A stretch of 64,000 nt of DNA from Paenirhodobacter populi (GCF_004022215.1 NZ_SAUZ01000001.1:1-64000), one strand, 5' to 3'. Positions 52,388 through 62,436 are shown, counted from the first letter of the stretch. The notes: generated by a model not told the origin, from the letters alone. Numbers and translations: made by a program.

Positions 52388-52762
52388 ATGCGCCTTTTCC
52401 CCGTATTCCTCGCATTGGCGGGCCTTGCCGGTTGCGCCGCGCTGTCCTATCCGCCCGAGCCGGGGCGCGTCTCGCTCAGCACCGAGCGGCTGACGGTGCA
52501 TTTCGTCGATGGCTCGTCGTGCAGCGCCGATATTGCGCGCGAGCCCTCGGGCCGGTTCGCGGATTGCGGGCAGGTGATGGACTATGCCGTCGACATCCAG
52601 CGCCCGTCCTTCGTCGCGGGAACGCCGCTCGAACCGCTGTTCGAGCCCTACGGCACGATCACCCTGATCCGCCCCGCCGATGGCCGCCGCTGGTTCTGGC
52701 GCACCCCGCAAGAGGACCGGACGGCCGGAAATCCCGGCCCCGGACAGGCCAGATCGCACTGA
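52388..52762 (+). CDS. Small lipoprotein, unknown function
   Basis: The 124-residue protein has a short signal peptide with a lipobox (LAGC at about 13-16), so it should be lipid-anchored. The rest (STERLTVHFVDGSSCSADIA, FADCGQVMDYAVDI) has two Cys that could form a disulfide. I do not recognise the family. It lies between the riboswitch region and yebC, in its own transcription unit. Confidence 0.65.
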   Translation: MRLFPVFLALAGLAGCAALSYPPEPGRVSLSTERLTVHFVDGSSCSADIAREPSGRFADCGQVMDYAVDIQRPSFVAGTPLEPLFEPYGTITLIRPADGRRWFWRTPQEDRTAGNPGPGQARSH

Positions 52763-52866
52763 CCGGGCGGCAATGATGGCGTTTCGCACGCGCCGGTGGC
52801 TTGCGGCCGGGGCGCCTGCTGGCTTATAGAGACGCCAAATTTCATGAATTTCCGACGGAGAAGGGC

Positions 52867-53607
52867 ATGGCAGGCCATTCCAAATGGGCGAACATCCAGC
52901 ACCGCAAGGGCAAGCAGGATGCGATCCGTTCCAAGATGTTCTCGAAGCTGGCGAAGGAAATCACCGTCGCCGCCAAGATGGGGGATCCCGATCCCGAAAA
53001 GAACCCGCGCCTGCGTCTGGCGGTGAAGGCCGCGAAGGCGCAGTCGATGCCGAAGGACGTGATCGACCGCGCGATCAAGAAATCGCAGATGGGCGACGCG
53101 GCGGATTACACCGAAATCCGTTATGAGGGCTACGGCCCGAACGGCATCGCGATCATCGTCGAGGCGATGACCGACAACCTCAACCGCACCGCCTCGAACG
53201 TGCGCAGCTATTTCACCAAGGCGGGCGGAAACCTCGGGCAGACCGGCTCGGTCAGCCACGGCTTCGACCGGATGGGGGAAATCAGCTATCCGGCCTCCGC
53301 GGGCGATGCCGACACGGTGCTGATGGCGGCGCTCGAAGCCGGGGCCGAGGATGTCGAATCGGACGACGAGGGCCACTGGATCTACACCTCGGTCGAGAAC
53401 CTGTCCGACGCGGCCGATGCGCTGGAAAAATCGCTCGGCGAGGCGACCGAGGCGAAGCTGATCTGGAAACCGCAGGTGACGACGGAAGTTGACCTCGACA
53501 CCGCGCAGAAGCTGATGAAGCTGATCGACGCGCTGGAAGAAGACGACGACGTGCAGAACGTGACGCATAATTTCGACGTTCCCGAAGACGTGGCGGCGCA
53601 GCTCTGA
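52867..53607 (+). CDS. yebC: YebC/PmpR family protein
   Basis: The 246-residue YebC-type protein begins [15 protein letters not shown] and has the three-domain layout with an acidic middle and end ([14 protein letters not shown]). Once named a transcription regulator, the family is now linked to translation of proline-rich stretches. In many bacteria it precedes ruvC; here it does not. ATG 52867 follows GGAG (ACGGAGAAGGGC). Confidence 0.95.
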   Translation: MAGHSKWANIQHRKGKQDAIRSKMFSKLAKEITVAAKMGDPDPEKNPRLRLAVKAAKAQSMPKDVIDRAIKKSQMGDAADYTEIRYEGYGPNGIAIIVEAMTDNLNRTASNVRSYFTKAGGNLGQTGSVSHGFDRMGEISYPASAGDADTVLMAALEAGAEDVESDDEGHWIYTSVENLSDAADALEKSLGEATEAKLIWKPQVTTEVDLDTAQKLMKLIDALEEDDDVQNVTHNFDVPEDVAAQL

Positions 53608-53627
53608 TCCTGCGCGTTCCACAAGGC

Positions 53628-53666
53628 GGGCGTCCCGTTCCGACACAGGACCGGGGCGCCCCTTTT
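53628..53666 (+). terminator. Terminator of yebC
   Basis: GGGCGTCCCG and CGGGGCGCCC pair (one T-G) across a 14-base loop, followed by CTTTT. Confidence 0.75.
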
Positions 53667-53682
53667 CATTGGAGGAAGTGAC

Positions 53683-53850
53683 ATGGATTACGGCAAATCG
53701 GGCGGCCCGAAGGTGGCGAAAAACGCTCCGCGCCACCTCGAACACAACCAGAAGGGATCCGAGAAGAACCCCTTCGGCGAGACCGACCCCAAAAGCAAGG
53801 CGGCGCTGCTCGAACGGATGAAGTCCGCGGCGGAAAAGCGCAGGAAATAG
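53683..53850 (+). CDS. 55-residue basic protein, unknown function
   Basis: A short frame follows a strong ribosome site (GGAGGA, 53671-53676) and stops at TAG 53848-53850. The peptide starts MDYGKSGGPKVAKNAP, has no membrane helix, and ends in a charged helix (SKAALLERMKSAAEKRRK). It is basic overall and rich in Lys. From memory, small proteins with a C-terminal KAALLERMKxAAE-type helix are widespread in Rhodobacterales, but I know no function. It sits after the yebC terminator and before repeat copy D. Confidence 0.75.
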   Translation: MDYGKSGGPKVAKNAPRHLEHNQKGSEKNPFGETDPKSKAALLERMKSAAEKRRK

Positions 53851-53885
53851 GAATCTCTCCCTTGGGGGAGAGATCTCTGCCCGTC

Positions 53886-53946
53886 GTTTTTCCATAAATA
53901 TCCCGGGGGTGAATTTGCCGTAAGGCAAAGAGGGGGCTGGCCCCCT
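53886..53946 (-). repeat. Intergenic repeat copy D
   Basis: Reads CGTTTTTCCATAAATATCCC, GGGGGTGAA, a stem TTTGCC-GTAA-GGCAAA, then GGGGGCTGGCCCCC. Its CCCGTCGTTTTTCC end matches the tail of copy A, so the conserved unit extends past the ATTTATGG block. Confidence 0.9.
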
Positions 53947-54046
53947 TTCCCCGCTCTCCGCATGCGGTCCGCCGGTCGGCTGCCTCCGTCTGTGCGGATA
54001 CAATCCCGCGCTTGCGGCCCGCACGCGGGCAGCGCAGAAAAGGCGG

Positions 54047-54967
54047 ATGATCCGATCCTCCGTGCCTTTCGTCTCCGCCCCGGACCAGCCCGTGCAGGGC
54101 GTGCTGTGGATGCTCGCCACGACCATCAGCTTCGTCGGCGTCAACATCATCGTGCATTTCATCGGCACCTCGATCCCGACGGTGCAGAACGCCTTCGTGC
54201 GGTTCGCCTGGGGCTGGCTGTTTCTGGCGCCGGCGATCCTCGCGCTGCGGCACCGGCGGTTTCCGCCGCGGGTCTGGGGGCTGTTCGGCCTGCGCGGCGC
54301 GGTGCATGCGGTCGCGGTGATCCTGTGGTTCTACGCCATGGCGCGGGTGCCGATGGCCGATGTCACGGCGATCGGCTATCTGAACCCGATCGTGGTGACG
54401 ATCGGCGGGGCGCTCCTGCTGGGCGAGGGGTTCGCGTGGCGCCGGGGTCTGGCGATCGTCATCGGGCTGATCGGCGGGCTCATCATCCTGCGCCCCGGCC
54501 TGCGCGAGATCGAGCCCGGCCATATCGCCCAGCTCGGCGCGGCCCTGTTCTTCGGTATCGCCTATATCGTCGCCAAGGGCCTCACGCGCTTTGCCAGCCC
54601 GGGCGACATCGTGGCGATGATGACGGTCACCGTGACGCTGGTGCTGGCCCCCTTCGCCATCGCGGTCTGGGTGCCGCTGACATGGGCGCAGGTCGGCTGG
54701 ATCGGGCTGACGGCGGCTTTCGCGACGCTCGGGCACTATTGCATGACGCGGGCCTTCGCCTGCGCGCCGGTGACGGTGACGCAGCCCGTCACCTTCCTGC
54801 AACTGGTCTGGGCCTCGATGGCGGGCTGGCTGCTGTTTGGCGAAACGGTCGACCCTTACGTCATTCTGGGCGGCGGGCTGATCATCACCGCGGTCAGCTA
54901 CATGACCTGGCGGGAGGCCGCGACCCGCCGCCAGCTCACTCCGGTGGTGCCGGCGACCAAGGTCTAG
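54047..54967 (+). CDS. DMT superfamily transporter (EamA)
   Basis: The 306-residue protein has ten predicted helices in two EamA repeats (MARVPMADVTAIGYLNP and CAPVTVTQPVTFLQLVWAS). Substrate unknown. It starts after repeat copy D and is convergent with choV, whose stop it overlaps by four bases. It is only distantly similar to the other EamA protein at 9794-10753. Confidence 0.88.
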   Translation: MIRSSVPFVSAPDQPVQGVLWMLATTISFVGVNIIVHFIGTSIPTVQNAFVRFAWGWLFLAPAILALRHRRFPPRVWGLFGLRGAVHAVAVILWFYAMARVPMADVTAIGYLNPIVVTIGGALLLGEGFAWRRGLAIVIGLIGGLIILRPGLREIEPGHIAQLGAALFFGIAYIVAKGLTRFASPGDIVAMMTVTVTLVLAPFAIAVWVPLTWAQVGWIGLTAAFATLGHYCMTRAFACAPVTVTQPVTFLQLVWASMAGWLLFGETVDPYVILGGGLIITAVSYMTWREAATRRQLTPVVPATKV

Positions 54968-55980
54968 CCCGCGTTGCGCGGGTCCAGCAGCCGCGTCATG
55001 ACCCCGGCCCGGGTGATCCGCCGCCCGTCGGCGAGGGGCAGGCTCTCGGCCGCGCAGAGCTGGGCCATCACCTCGCGCACCGGGGTCTTTGGATCCACGG
55101 GCGCGCCCTCGGTCGAACCCGGCTCCGCCAGATCCGCCGCCGTCAGCACGTTCAGCGGGTTCATATGGGCGACGAAATCCTCGACATAGGCGTCGATCGG
55201 ATTGGCGATGATGTCGCGCGCGGTGCCGATCTGCACGATCCGCCCGCCTTCCATCAGCGCGATGCGGTTGCCGATCTTGAACGCCTCGTCGAGGTCATGG
55301 CTGACGAAGATGATCGTGCGGCGCAGCGTCTTTTGCAGGTCCAGCAATTCATCCTGCAACTTCGCGCGGATCAGCGGGTCGAGCGCGGAAAACGGTTCGT
55401 CCATCAGCAGGATCGGCGCATCGGTGACGAAGGCGCGGGCAAGGCCGACGCGCTGCTGCATGCCGCCCGACAGATCGCCCACGCGCCGCTCGGCCCAGTC
55501 GGAGAGACCCACGAGCGCAAGCTGTTGGTCCACCTTTTCTCGCCATACGGTCTTGGGCAGGCCCGCAAGCTCCAGCCCCAGCCCGACGTTCTCGCGCACG
55601 GTGCGCCAGGGCAGCAGGCCGAACTGCTGGAACACCATCGCCACCCGGTTCAGCCGCAGCCGCCGCAGCGTCGCCGCATCGGCGCGGGTGACAGAGGTCA
55701 GCTTGCCGCCATCCAGAATGCGCACATTGCCCCGGCACACCGGGTTGAGCCCGTTCACCGCGCGCAGCAGCGTCGATTTCCCCGACCCGGACAGGCCCAT
55801 GAGCACGAGGATCTCCCCCTCCGCCACGCTGAGGGTGCAGTTATGGACGCCCAGCACCTGCCCGGTGCGCTCCTTGATCTCGGCGCGGCTCAGCCCCTGA
55901 TCCATCAGCGGCAGGGCCTTTTCCGGCGCATCGCCGAAGACGATGTTAACGGCGTCGAATTCGACGGCTGTGCGGCTCAT
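54964..55980 (-). CDS. choV: Choline ABC transporter ATP-binding protein
   Basis: The 338-residue ATPase of the glycine betaine/choline class has Walker A (GLSGSGKST), signature (LSGGMQQR) and Walker B (ILLMDEP), and a C-terminal extension in place of full CBS domains. ATG overlaps the choW stop (four bases). It powers choline import that feeds the divergent betBA enzymes. Confidence 0.94.
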   Translation of the reverse strand: MSRTAVEFDAVNIVFGDAPEKALPLMDQGLSRAEIKERTGQVLGVHNCTLSVAEGEILVLMGLSGSGKSTLLRAVNGLNPVCRGNVRILDGGKLTSVTRADAATLRRLRLNRVAMVFQQFGLLPWRTVRENVGLGLELAGLPKTVWREKVDQQLALVGLSDWAERRVGDLSGGMQQRVGLARAFVTDAPILLMDEPFSALDPLIRAKLQDELLDLQKTLRRTIIFVSHDLDEAFKIGNRIALMEGGRIVQIGTARDIIANPIDAYVEDFVAHMNPLNVLTAADLAEPGSTEGAPVDPKTPVREVMAQLCAAESLPLADGRRITRAGVMTRLLDPRNAG

Positions 55981-56813
55981 TTGCGGTCTCCTTTCCGCAG
56001 CATCCGGTCGAGGATGATCGCGACGATGACGATGACGAAGCCCGATTCAAATCCAAGCGCGGTATTGACCGAGTTCAGCGCCCGCACCACCGGCACGCCC
56101 AGCCCGTTCGCGCCGACCAGCGCTGCGATCACCACCATCGACAGCGACAGCATGATGGTCTGGTTCAGCCCGGCCATGATCTGCGGCATGGCATAGGGCA
56201 GCTCGACCTTCCACAGCAACTGGCGCGGCGTGGCGCCAAAGGATTTCGCCGCCTCGATCAGCGATTGCGGGGTCGAGGACACGCCCAGATGGGTCAGCCG
56301 GATCGGCGCCGGCAGCACGAAGATCACCGTGGCGATCAGCCCCGGCACCATGCCGATGCCGAAGAACACGATCGCCGGGATCAGATAGACGAAGGTGGGC
56401 AGCGTCTGCATCAGGTCGAGCACCGGCTGCATCGCGGCATAGAGCCTTGGCCGGTGCGCGGCGGCGATGCCGACCGGCACGCCGATCGCCAGACAGACGA
56501 CACAGGCCGACAGCACCAGCGTCAGGCTTTCGGTCATGGGCTTCCAGTAGCCCTGATTGAGGATGAACAGAAAGCCGAGGATGACCAGCAGCACGGTTTT
56601 CCAGTTGCGCTGCACGAGCCACGTCAGCCCCGCGCACAGCGCGATGATGACGACCGGATGCGGCGACTGCAAAAGCCACAGGATACCATTGATGAGATGC
56701 TGCAACACCGTCGAGAGCGCGTCGAAAAAGCCCCCCGCGTGATCCTTGAGCCAGTCGAATAGGTTCTTCGCGGTCCTGCCGACCGGAATCTTGTTGGCCG
56801 TCAGCCAATCCAT
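55977..56813 (-). CDS. choW: Choline ABC transporter permease
   Basis: The 278-residue permease has about six membrane helices and the permease loop AAKSFGATPRQLLWKVELPYAMP. It belongs to the ProW/OpuAB/ChoW type. ATG 56813 follows AAGGAG. It lies between choX and choV in the order X-W-V, as in Sinorhizobium. Confidence 0.94.
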   Translation of the reverse strand: MDWLTANKIPVGRTAKNLFDWLKDHAGGFFDALSTVLQHLINGILWLLQSPHPVVIIALCAGLTWLVQRNWKTVLLVILGFLFILNQGYWKPMTESLTLVLSACVVCLAIGVPVGIAAAHRPRLYAAMQPVLDLMQTLPTFVYLIPAIVFFGIGMVPGLIATVIFVLPAPIRLTHLGVSSTPQSLIEAAKSFGATPRQLLWKVELPYAMPQIMAGLNQTIMLSLSMVVIAALVGANGLGVPVVRALNSVNTALGFESGFVIVIVAIILDRMLRKGDRK

Positions 56814-56877
56814 CGGGTGTTCTCCTTGCCCGCCCATGTCTGGAAGCGGCCCCCGGTTGCCGGGGGCCGGATCCGGA

Positions 56878-57807
56878 TCAGTTCAGCGCCTTCTGCACCG
56901 CGGCCTCGGCATCGCCGCCGTCCTTGGTGGTGACACCCGCGAGCCACGGGGTCACGACCTCGGGATGGGCGGCCAGCCATGCCTTCGCGGCAGCGGCCGG
57001 TTCCTCGCCGTCGTCGAGGATGCGGCCCATGATCTCGTTTTCCAGGGGCAGGGTGAATTCGAGGTTGGTCAGGAACTTGCCGATGTTGGGACATTCCGCA
57101 ACATAGCCCTTGCGGACATTGGTGTCGACCTGCGCGCCGCCGAAGTCCGGCCCGAAGATGTCGTCGCCGCCCGACAGATAGGTCAGCTCGAAATTCGAGT
57201 TCATCGGATGCGGCGCCCAGCCGAGGAAGACCACCGGCGATCCTTCGCGGTCGGCGCGGGCGACCTGCGCCAGCATCCCCTGTTCGGAGCTTTCGACGAT
57301 TTCAAAGCCCTTCAGGCCGAACTTGTCCTCTTCCGTCATCTCGATCAGCAGGCGGTTGCCGTCGTTGCCGGGCTCGATCCCGTAGATCTTGCCGCCAAGT
57401 TCGTCCTTGTGCGGGGCGATGTCGGCGAAATCCTTGATGCCGATTTCCGCGCCCTTCGCATTGGTGGCGAGCGTGTATTTCGCGCCGGTCAGGTTGGTGC
57501 GGATCGTCTCGACCGAGCCGTCTTCCAGATAGGGGCCGACATCGGCGGTCTGCGACGGCATCCAGTTGCCAAGGAAGACATCCACATCCCCGGCCTTCAT
57601 CGCCGTATAGGTCACCGGCAGCGACAAGAGCTTGACGTCCGTTTCATAGCCGAGGGCCTGAAGGATCGTCGTCGCCACCCCGGTCGTCGCCGAGATGTCG
57701 GTCCAGCCGACATCGGCGAAGGTCACCTTGTCGCAGCCCGCGGCCTGCGCCGACTGGCCGATCGCCAGAGCCGCCGTTCCCGCCAGAAGAAAAGCGCGTA
57801 GCATCAT
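56878..57807 (-). CDS. choX: Choline-binding periplasmic protein
   Basis: The 309-residue protein has a signal peptide cut after AQA (before AGCDKVTF). The mature part has the aromatic residues used by ChoX to cage the quaternary amine: Trp in VGWTDIS, Trp in GNWMPSQ, and Trp in FLGWAPHPMN. It is the first gene of choXWV and is divergent from betI. ATG 57807 or the next codon 57804 could be the start. Confidence 0.94.
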   Translation of the reverse strand: MMLRAFLLAGTAALAIGQSAQAAGCDKVTFADVGWTDISATTGVATTILQALGYETDVKLLSLPVTYTAMKAGDVDVFLGNWMPSQTADVGPYLEDGSVETIRTNLTGAKYTLATNAKGAEIGIKDFADIAPHKDELGGKIYGIEPGNDGNRLLIEMTEEDKFGLKGFEIVESSEQGMLAQVARADREGSPVVFLGWAPHPMNSNFELTYLSGGDDIFGPDFGGAQVDTNVRKGYVAECPNIGKFLTNLEFTLPLENEIMGRILDDGEEPAAAAKAWLAAHPEVVTPWLAGVTTKDGGDAEAAVQKALN

Positions 57808-57850
57808 TTGGGGTCGTCTCCGTGTTGAGTGGACCGAAATCCGGTTTTTG

Positions 57851-57870
57851 TTGATTGACGAGTCAATAAA
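57851..57870. promoter_or_regulatory. Candidate BetI operator between choX and betI
   Basis: TTGATTGACGAGTCAATAAA contains the perfect dyad ATTGAC-GA-GTCAAT (57854-57867). It resembles known BetI sites (TTGATTGGACGTTCAATA type, from memory). Placed between the two divergent operons, it could repress both until choline is present. Confidence 0.65.
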
Positions 57871-57923
57871 CTTGCCGTTAGCTCCATTGTGCAACTCCTT
57901 TTTATCGCAAAGGGCGCAAAGCC

Positions 57924-58505
57924 ATGCCGAAGGTCGGTGCAGAGCCTATTCGACGGGCAGCTTTGGTGAAAGCCACGATTGAAACCGTGGGGGAGGCCGG
58001 CTCGCTCGAGGTCACGGTCGCGCAGATCGCGCGGCGCGCGGGCATGAGCTCGGCGCTGGCGCATCACTATTTCGGCTCCAAGGAACAGATCTTTCTGGCG
58101 GCGATGCGGTCGATCCTGTCGATCTACGGGGCCGAGGTGCGCGGCGCGCTGTCCACCGCGACGGGACCGGAACAGCGGCTGCGCGCGATCGTCACCGGCA
58201 GCTTTTCGCATGGCAGCTTCCGGCGGGAGGCGATTTCCGCCTGGCTGAACTTCTACGTTCTCGCCCAGGCCCAGCCCGAGGCGCGGCGGCTCTTGCGGGT
58301 CTATCAGCGGCGGCTGCGGTCGAACCTGCGGCATGAGCTGCGCCAACTGGTCGGGGCGCGGGCCGAGGCGGTGGCCCGTGGTCTGGGGGCGCTGATCGAC
58401 GGGGTCTATATCCGCGCGGCACTGGCCGACAACGCGCCGGACCGGGCCTATGCGCTTAAGATCGTTATGGAATACGTGGACAGAGAACTGGGGGACCGGG
58501 CATGA
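57924..58505 (+). CDS. betI: HTH-type transcriptional repressor BetI
   Basis: The 193-residue TetR-family repressor has an N-terminal HTH ([26 protein letters not shown]) and a ligand domain matching BetI ([22 protein letters not shown]). It senses choline and controls bet genes. Its stop overlaps the betB start. ATG 57924 is preceded by GGGCGCAAAGCC, a weak ribosome site. Confidence 0.94.
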   Translation: MPKVGAEPIRRAALVKATIETVGEAGSLEVTVAQIARRAGMSSALAHHYFGSKEQIFLAAMRSILSIYGAEVRGALSTATGPEQRLRAIVTGSFSHGSFRREAISAWLNFYVLAQAQPEARRLLRVYQRRLRSNLRHELRQLVGARAEAVARGLGALIDGVYIRAALADNAPDRAYALKIVMEYVDRELGDRA

Positions 58506-59953
58506 GAGCACAACCTGCGGCCAGCCATTTCGTCAACGGCGAATGGCTTGAGGACACCGCCGGAGAGGTCATCGAGGTGATCTATCCCGGCACCGGCGAG
58601 GTGATCGCGCGGCTGCATTCCGCGACGCCCTCGGTGATCGGCGCGGCGCTGTCGGGCGCGGTCGCCGCGCAGGCCGCGTGGGGCCGGATGCGGCCCGTGG
58701 AACGGTCGCGCATCCTGATGCGGGCGGTGGCGATCATCCGCGAACGGGGGGCGGAACTGGCCGAGCTGGAGACGCTCGACACCGGCAAGCCGATTCAGGA
58801 AACGCTGGTGGCGGACTGGCCCTCGGGTGCCGATGCGCTGGAATATTTCGCCGGTCTCGCGCCCACGGTGACGGGCGAGACGATCCCCTTGGGCGGCGAT
58901 TTCGCCTATACGATCCGCGAGCCTCTGGGCGTCTGCGTGGGCATCGGCGCGTGGAACTATCCCAGCCAGATCGCGTGCTGGAAGGCGGCCCCGGCGCTGT
59001 CCCTGGGCAATGCTATGGTGTTCAAACCCTCCGAGGTCACACCTCTGGGAGCCTTGAAGCTTGCTGAAATTTTCATCGAGGCGGGGATGCCTGCCGGGGT
59101 TTTCAACGTCGTTCAGGGCTATGGCAATGTGGGCGCGGCGCTGGCGACCGATTCGCGGGTGGCGAAAGTCTCGCTCACCGGCTCGGTGCCGACGGGCCGC
59201 AAGGTCTATGCCGCCGCCGCTTCGGGCATGAAGCATGTGACGATGGAGCTGGGCGGCAAATCTCCGCTCATCATCTTTGACGATGCCGATCTGGAAAGCG
59301 CGATCGGCGCGGCGATGCTGGGGAATTTCTATTCCTCGGGGCAGATCTGTTCCAACGGCACCCGCGTTTTCGTGCAGCGCGGCATCAAGGAGCGGTTCCT
59401 GACCCGTCTGGCCGCGCGGACCGAGGCGATTCTGGCGGGCGATCCGCTGGACCCGGAAACGCAGTTCGGTCCGCTGGTCAGCGCCGCGCAGCATGAAAAG
59501 GTCATGGAATATATCGGCAAGGCGAAGGCCGAGGGCGCGCGGCTGATCACCGGCGGCGCCGCGGGCAATCACGGCCCGCTTTTCGTGCAGCCGACGGTTT
59601 TCGCCGATGTGACGGATGACATGACCCTGGCGCGCGAAGAGGTCTTTGGCCCCGTTATGGCGGTACTGGATTTCGACAGCGAGGAAGAGGCGATCGCCCG
59701 TGCGAACGGCACCGAATTCGGGCTGGCGGCCGGGGTGTTCACGGCCGATCTGGCGCGCGGGCACCGGGTGATCGCGCAGCTTCAGGCGGGGACCTGCTGG
59801 ATCAACGCCTACAACCTGACGCCGGTCGAGATGCCCTTCGGCGCGGTGAAGGCCTCGGGCGTCGGGCGGGAAAATTCCAGGGCGGCGGTCGAGCATTACA
59901 CCCAAGTGAAGGCAGTCTACGTGGGCACCGGGCCGGTCGACAGCCCCTATTGA
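58502..59953 (+). CDS. betB: Betaine aldehyde dehydrogenase
   Basis: BetB oxidises betaine aldehyde to glycine betaine with NAD(P). The 483-residue aldehyde dehydrogenase has the cofactor loop SLTGSVPTG, the general base Glu in TMELGGKSP, and the nucleophile Cys in [10 protein letters not shown]. The ATG overlaps the betI stop. Product betaine serves as an osmoprotectant. Confidence 0.96.
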   Translation: MRAQPAASHFVNGEWLEDTAGEVIEVIYPGTGEVIARLHSATPSVIGAALSGAVAAQAAWGRMRPVERSRILMRAVAIIRERGAELAELETLDTGKPIQETLVADWPSGADALEYFAGLAPTVTGETIPLGGDFAYTIREPLGVCVGIGAWNYPSQIACWKAAPALSLGNAMVFKPSEVTPLGALKLAEIFIEAGMPAGVFNVVQGYGNVGAALATDSRVAKVSLTGSVPTGRKVYAAAASGMKHVTMELGGKSPLIIFDDADLESAIGAAMLGNFYSSGQICSNGTRVFVQRGIKERFLTRLAARTEAILAGDPLDPETQFGPLVSAAQHEKVMEYIGKAKAEGARLITGGAAGNHGPLFVQPTVFADVTDDMTLAREEVFGPVMAVLDFDSEEEAIARANGTEFGLAAGVFTADLARGHRVIAQLQAGTCWINAYNLTPVEMPFGAVKASGVGRENSRAAVEHYTQVKAVYVGTGPVDSPY

Positions 59954-59956
59954 AGG

Positions 59957-60023
59957 CGCCGGGGGCCAGCCCGTCGTGGCGGTGCCCCGACCCCCCGGGA
60001 TATTTATGGAAAGCCGAAAGGGA
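59957..60023 (+). repeat. Intergenic repeat copy E, inside the bet operon
   Basis: A diverged copy: GGGGGCCAGCCC, an imperfect central stem GTCGTGGC-GGT-GCCCCGAC (one mismatch), then CCCCCCGGGATATTTATGG and AAAGCCGAAAGGGAA. It separates betB from betA, and its tail (AAAGGGA) doubles as the betA ribosome site. Confidence 0.8.
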
Positions 60024-60032
60024 ACAGCGTTG

Positions 60033-61688
60033 ATGGAGGCGGATTACGTCGTTGTCGGTGCGGGGTCGGGCGGATCGGCGCTCGCCTATCGGCTGTGCGA
60101 GGCCGGCAAGCAGGTGGTGATCGTCGAATTCGGCGGCACCGATGCGGGGCCGTTCATCCAGATGCCCGGCGCTTTGTCCTATCCGATGAACATGCCGATC
60201 TACGACTGGGGCCTGAAATCGGAACCGGAACCCGGTCTTGGCGGGCGGCAACTGGTGACGCCGCGGGGCAAGGTGCTGGGGGGATCGTCCTCGATCAACG
60301 GGATGGTCTTCGTGCGCGGCCATGCCTGCGACTACGACCATTGGGCCGAACAGGGGGCCGATGGCTGGCGCTTCGCTGACGTGCTGCCCTATTTCAAGCG
60401 GATGGAGACATGGCACGGCGGCGCGGATGGCGGCGATCCGGACTGGCGCGGGCATTCCGGGCCTTTGCACGTGACACGCGGCCCGCGTGACAACCCGCTC
60501 TTCGACGCCTTCATCGCGGCGGGGCATCAGGCCGGATATCCGGTGACGCAAGACTACAACGGCCGCCAGCAGGAAGGCTTCGGCGCGATGGAGGCGACGA
60601 TCTGGAACGGTCAGCGCTGGTCGGCGGCGAACGCCTATCTGCGCCCGGCGCTGAAGGGGGGCCGGCTGCGGATCGTGCGCGGTCTCGCCCGGCGCGTGGT
60701 GATCGAGGATGGCCGTGCCGTCGGGGTCGAATACGAGGCGCATGGCAAGGTCTCGGTCCTGCGCGCGCGGCATGAGGTCGTGCTGGCGGCGAGCCCGCTC
60801 AACACGCCGAAGATCCTGATGCTGTCGGGTATCGGGCCGGCCGAACATCTGCGAACGCATGGGATCGGGGTTCTGGCGGACCGGCCCGGCGTGGGCGCGA
60901 ACCTGCAGGATCACCTTGAGATCTACATGCAATTCGCGGCGAAGCTGCCGGTGACGCTGTATAAATACTGGAACCTTCTGGGCAAGGCGATGGTGGGGGC
61001 GCAATGGCTGTTCACCCGCAAGGGGCTGGGTGCCTCGAACCAGTTCGAGAGCTGCGGTTTCATCCGCTCGGCCGCCGGGGTGGAATATCCCGACATCCAG
61101 TATCACTTCCTGCCCATCGCCGTGCGCTATGACGGCAAGGCGGCGGCCGAGGGGCATGGGTTTCAGGTCCATGTCGGGCCGATGCGGTCGAAATCGCGCG
61201 GGGCGGTGACGCTGCGCTCGGCCGATCCGCGCGACAATCCGGTGATCCGCTTCAACTACATGAGCCACCCGGACGACTGGGAGGATTTCCGCAAATGTAT
61301 CCGCCTGACGCGCGAGATCTTTGCCCAACCGGCGATGGCCGCGCATGTGAAGCATGAAATCCAGCCGGGCACGGGCGTGCAAACGGATGCGGAGATCGAC
61401 GCCTTCATCCGCGAACATGCCGAAAGCGCCTTTCACCCCTGCGGCACGGCCCGGATGGGCCGGGCCGACGATCCGATGGCGGTGGTCGATCCCGAAGGCC
61501 GGGTGATCGGGGTCGAGGCGCTGCGCGTGGCCGACAGCTCGATCTTCCCGCGGGTGACGAATGGCAACCTGAACGGCCCCTCGATCATGACGGGGGAGAA
61601 GATGGCCGATCACATCCTTGGCCGTCGCCTGCCGGCCGAGAATGCCGAGCCATGGGTCAATCCAGAATGGCGCGTGGCGCAGCGGTAG
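60033..61688 (+). CDS. betA: Choline dehydrogenase
   Basis: BetA oxidises choline to betaine aldehyde. The 551-residue GMC oxidoreductase has the FAD-binding [16 protein letters not shown] at 6-21, [14 protein letters not shown] near 84, and the catalytic His region [10 protein letters not shown] near 468, with a second His/Asn pair in [13 protein letters not shown] 60033 is chosen because it matches the family head ([11 protein letters not shown]). An earlier ATG (60006) lies in the repeat. It completes the pathway choline to betaine with betB. Confidence 0.95.
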   Translation: MEADYVVVGAGSGGSALAYRLCEAGKQVVIVEFGGTDAGPFIQMPGALSYPMNMPIYDWGLKSEPEPGLGGRQLVTPRGKVLGGSSSINGMVFVRGHACDYDHWAEQGADGWRFADVLPYFKRMETWHGGADGGDPDWRGHSGPLHVTRGPRDNPLFDAFIAAGHQAGYPVTQDYNGRQQEGFGAMEATIWNGQRWSAANAYLRPALKGGRLRIVRGLARRVVIEDGRAVGVEYEAHGKVSVLRARHEVVLAASPLNTPKILMLSGIGPAEHLRTHGIGVLADRPGVGANLQDHLEIYMQFAAKLPVTLYKYWNLLGKAMVGAQWLFTRKGLGASNQFESCGFIRSAAGVEYPDIQYHFLPIAVRYDGKAAAEGHGFQVHVGPMRSKSRGAVTLRSADPRDNPVIRFNYMSHPDDWEDFRKCIRLTREIFAQPAMAAHVKHEIQPGTGVQTDAEIDAFIREHAESAFHPCGTARMGRADDPMAVVDPEGRVIGVEALRVADSSIFPRVTNGNLNGPSIMTGEKMADHILGRRLPAENAEPWVNPEWRVAQR

Positions 61689-61769
61689 CACGCTCAGGGT
61701 AAAGCGGCCGTTTGCCAACCTGTCGGATTGCGGTTGCGGGGCGGCGGCCTTTTCGCCTATCCCGGGCGC

Positions 61770-62435
61770 ATGTTAAGGCTTTGTTCAACTTTCGTTCTCA
61801 TTTTCGCCTGCGCGGCGGCGGCCTGCGCCATGTCGGTCAACGGCGCGGTGCGCGTCGTCGATGGCGATACGCTGGTGGTCGGCGGTGAGCGGGTGCGGCT
61901 GTTCGGCATCGACGCGCCGGAGCGGGCGCAGACCTGTCAGGATGCGCGCGGGCGCGCGTGGCCCTGCGGCAGCCGCGCGACCGAGGCGATGAAGGCGCTA
62001 GTGAAGCCGGGCGGGGTGCGCTGCTCGGGCACGGAGCGGGACCAATACGGCCGGTTGCTGGCGCGCTGTTTCGTCGGCGGACGGGACATCGGCGCAGAGA
62101 TGGTGGCGCAGGGCATGGCCTTCGCCTATCGGCGCTATGCGCTGGATTACGTCGCGGCCGAGGAAAAGGCGAAACAGGCGCGTCGGGGCATCTGGCAGGG
62201 CAGGGCGGAGCTGCCGGAACAGCAGCGCGCCGCCGAACGCGATAGGGCCACCGCGCAGGCGGCCCCCAAGGCTGGCTGCGCGATCAAAGGCAACATCTCG
62301 GCGCATGGGCGGATCTACCACCTGCCGGGCGGCAAGGATTATGCGAAGACCCGCATCGACACAGGCCGCGGCGAACGCTGGTTCTGTTCCGAGGCAGAGG
62401 CCCGCGCCGCCGGATGGCGCCGGGCGGGCCGCTGA
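61770..62435 (+). CDS. Secreted thermonuclease (SNase) family protein
   Basis: The 221-residue protein has a signal peptide (MLRLCSTFVLIFACAAAACA) and an SNase domain with the motifs VVDGDTLVVGG, RLFGIDAPE and DQYGRLLARC, which carry the catalytic Arg, Asp and Glu set. The C-terminal part (GNISAHGRIYHLPGGKDY, FCSEAEARAAGWR) is the small extra domain often fused to such nucleases. It should act in the periplasm or outside. ATG 61770 fits the signal peptide; no strong ribosome site is seen. Confidence 0.9.
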   Translation: MLRLCSTFVLIFACAAAACAMSVNGAVRVVDGDTLVVGGERVRLFGIDAPERAQTCQDARGRAWPCGSRATEAMKALVKPGGVRCSGTERDQYGRLLARCFVGGRDIGAEMVAQGMAFAYRRYALDYVAAEEKAKQARRGIWQGRAELPEQQRAAERDRATAQAAPKAGCAIKGNISAHGRIYHLPGGKDYAKTRIDTGRGERWFCSEAEARAAGWRRAGR

Positions 62436-62436
62436 C

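Noticed and set aside
59976-60032. Longer N-terminus for choline dehydrogenase
   Set aside because: The extra residues come from the intergenic repeat and do not match the GMC family head, which begins just before the FAD-binding motif.
61670-61720. tRNA-like D-arm (GCGCAGCGGTAGCACG) at the end of betA
   Set aside because: No anticodon stem or T-loop (GTTCGA) follows, and the stretch is within betA coding sequence.
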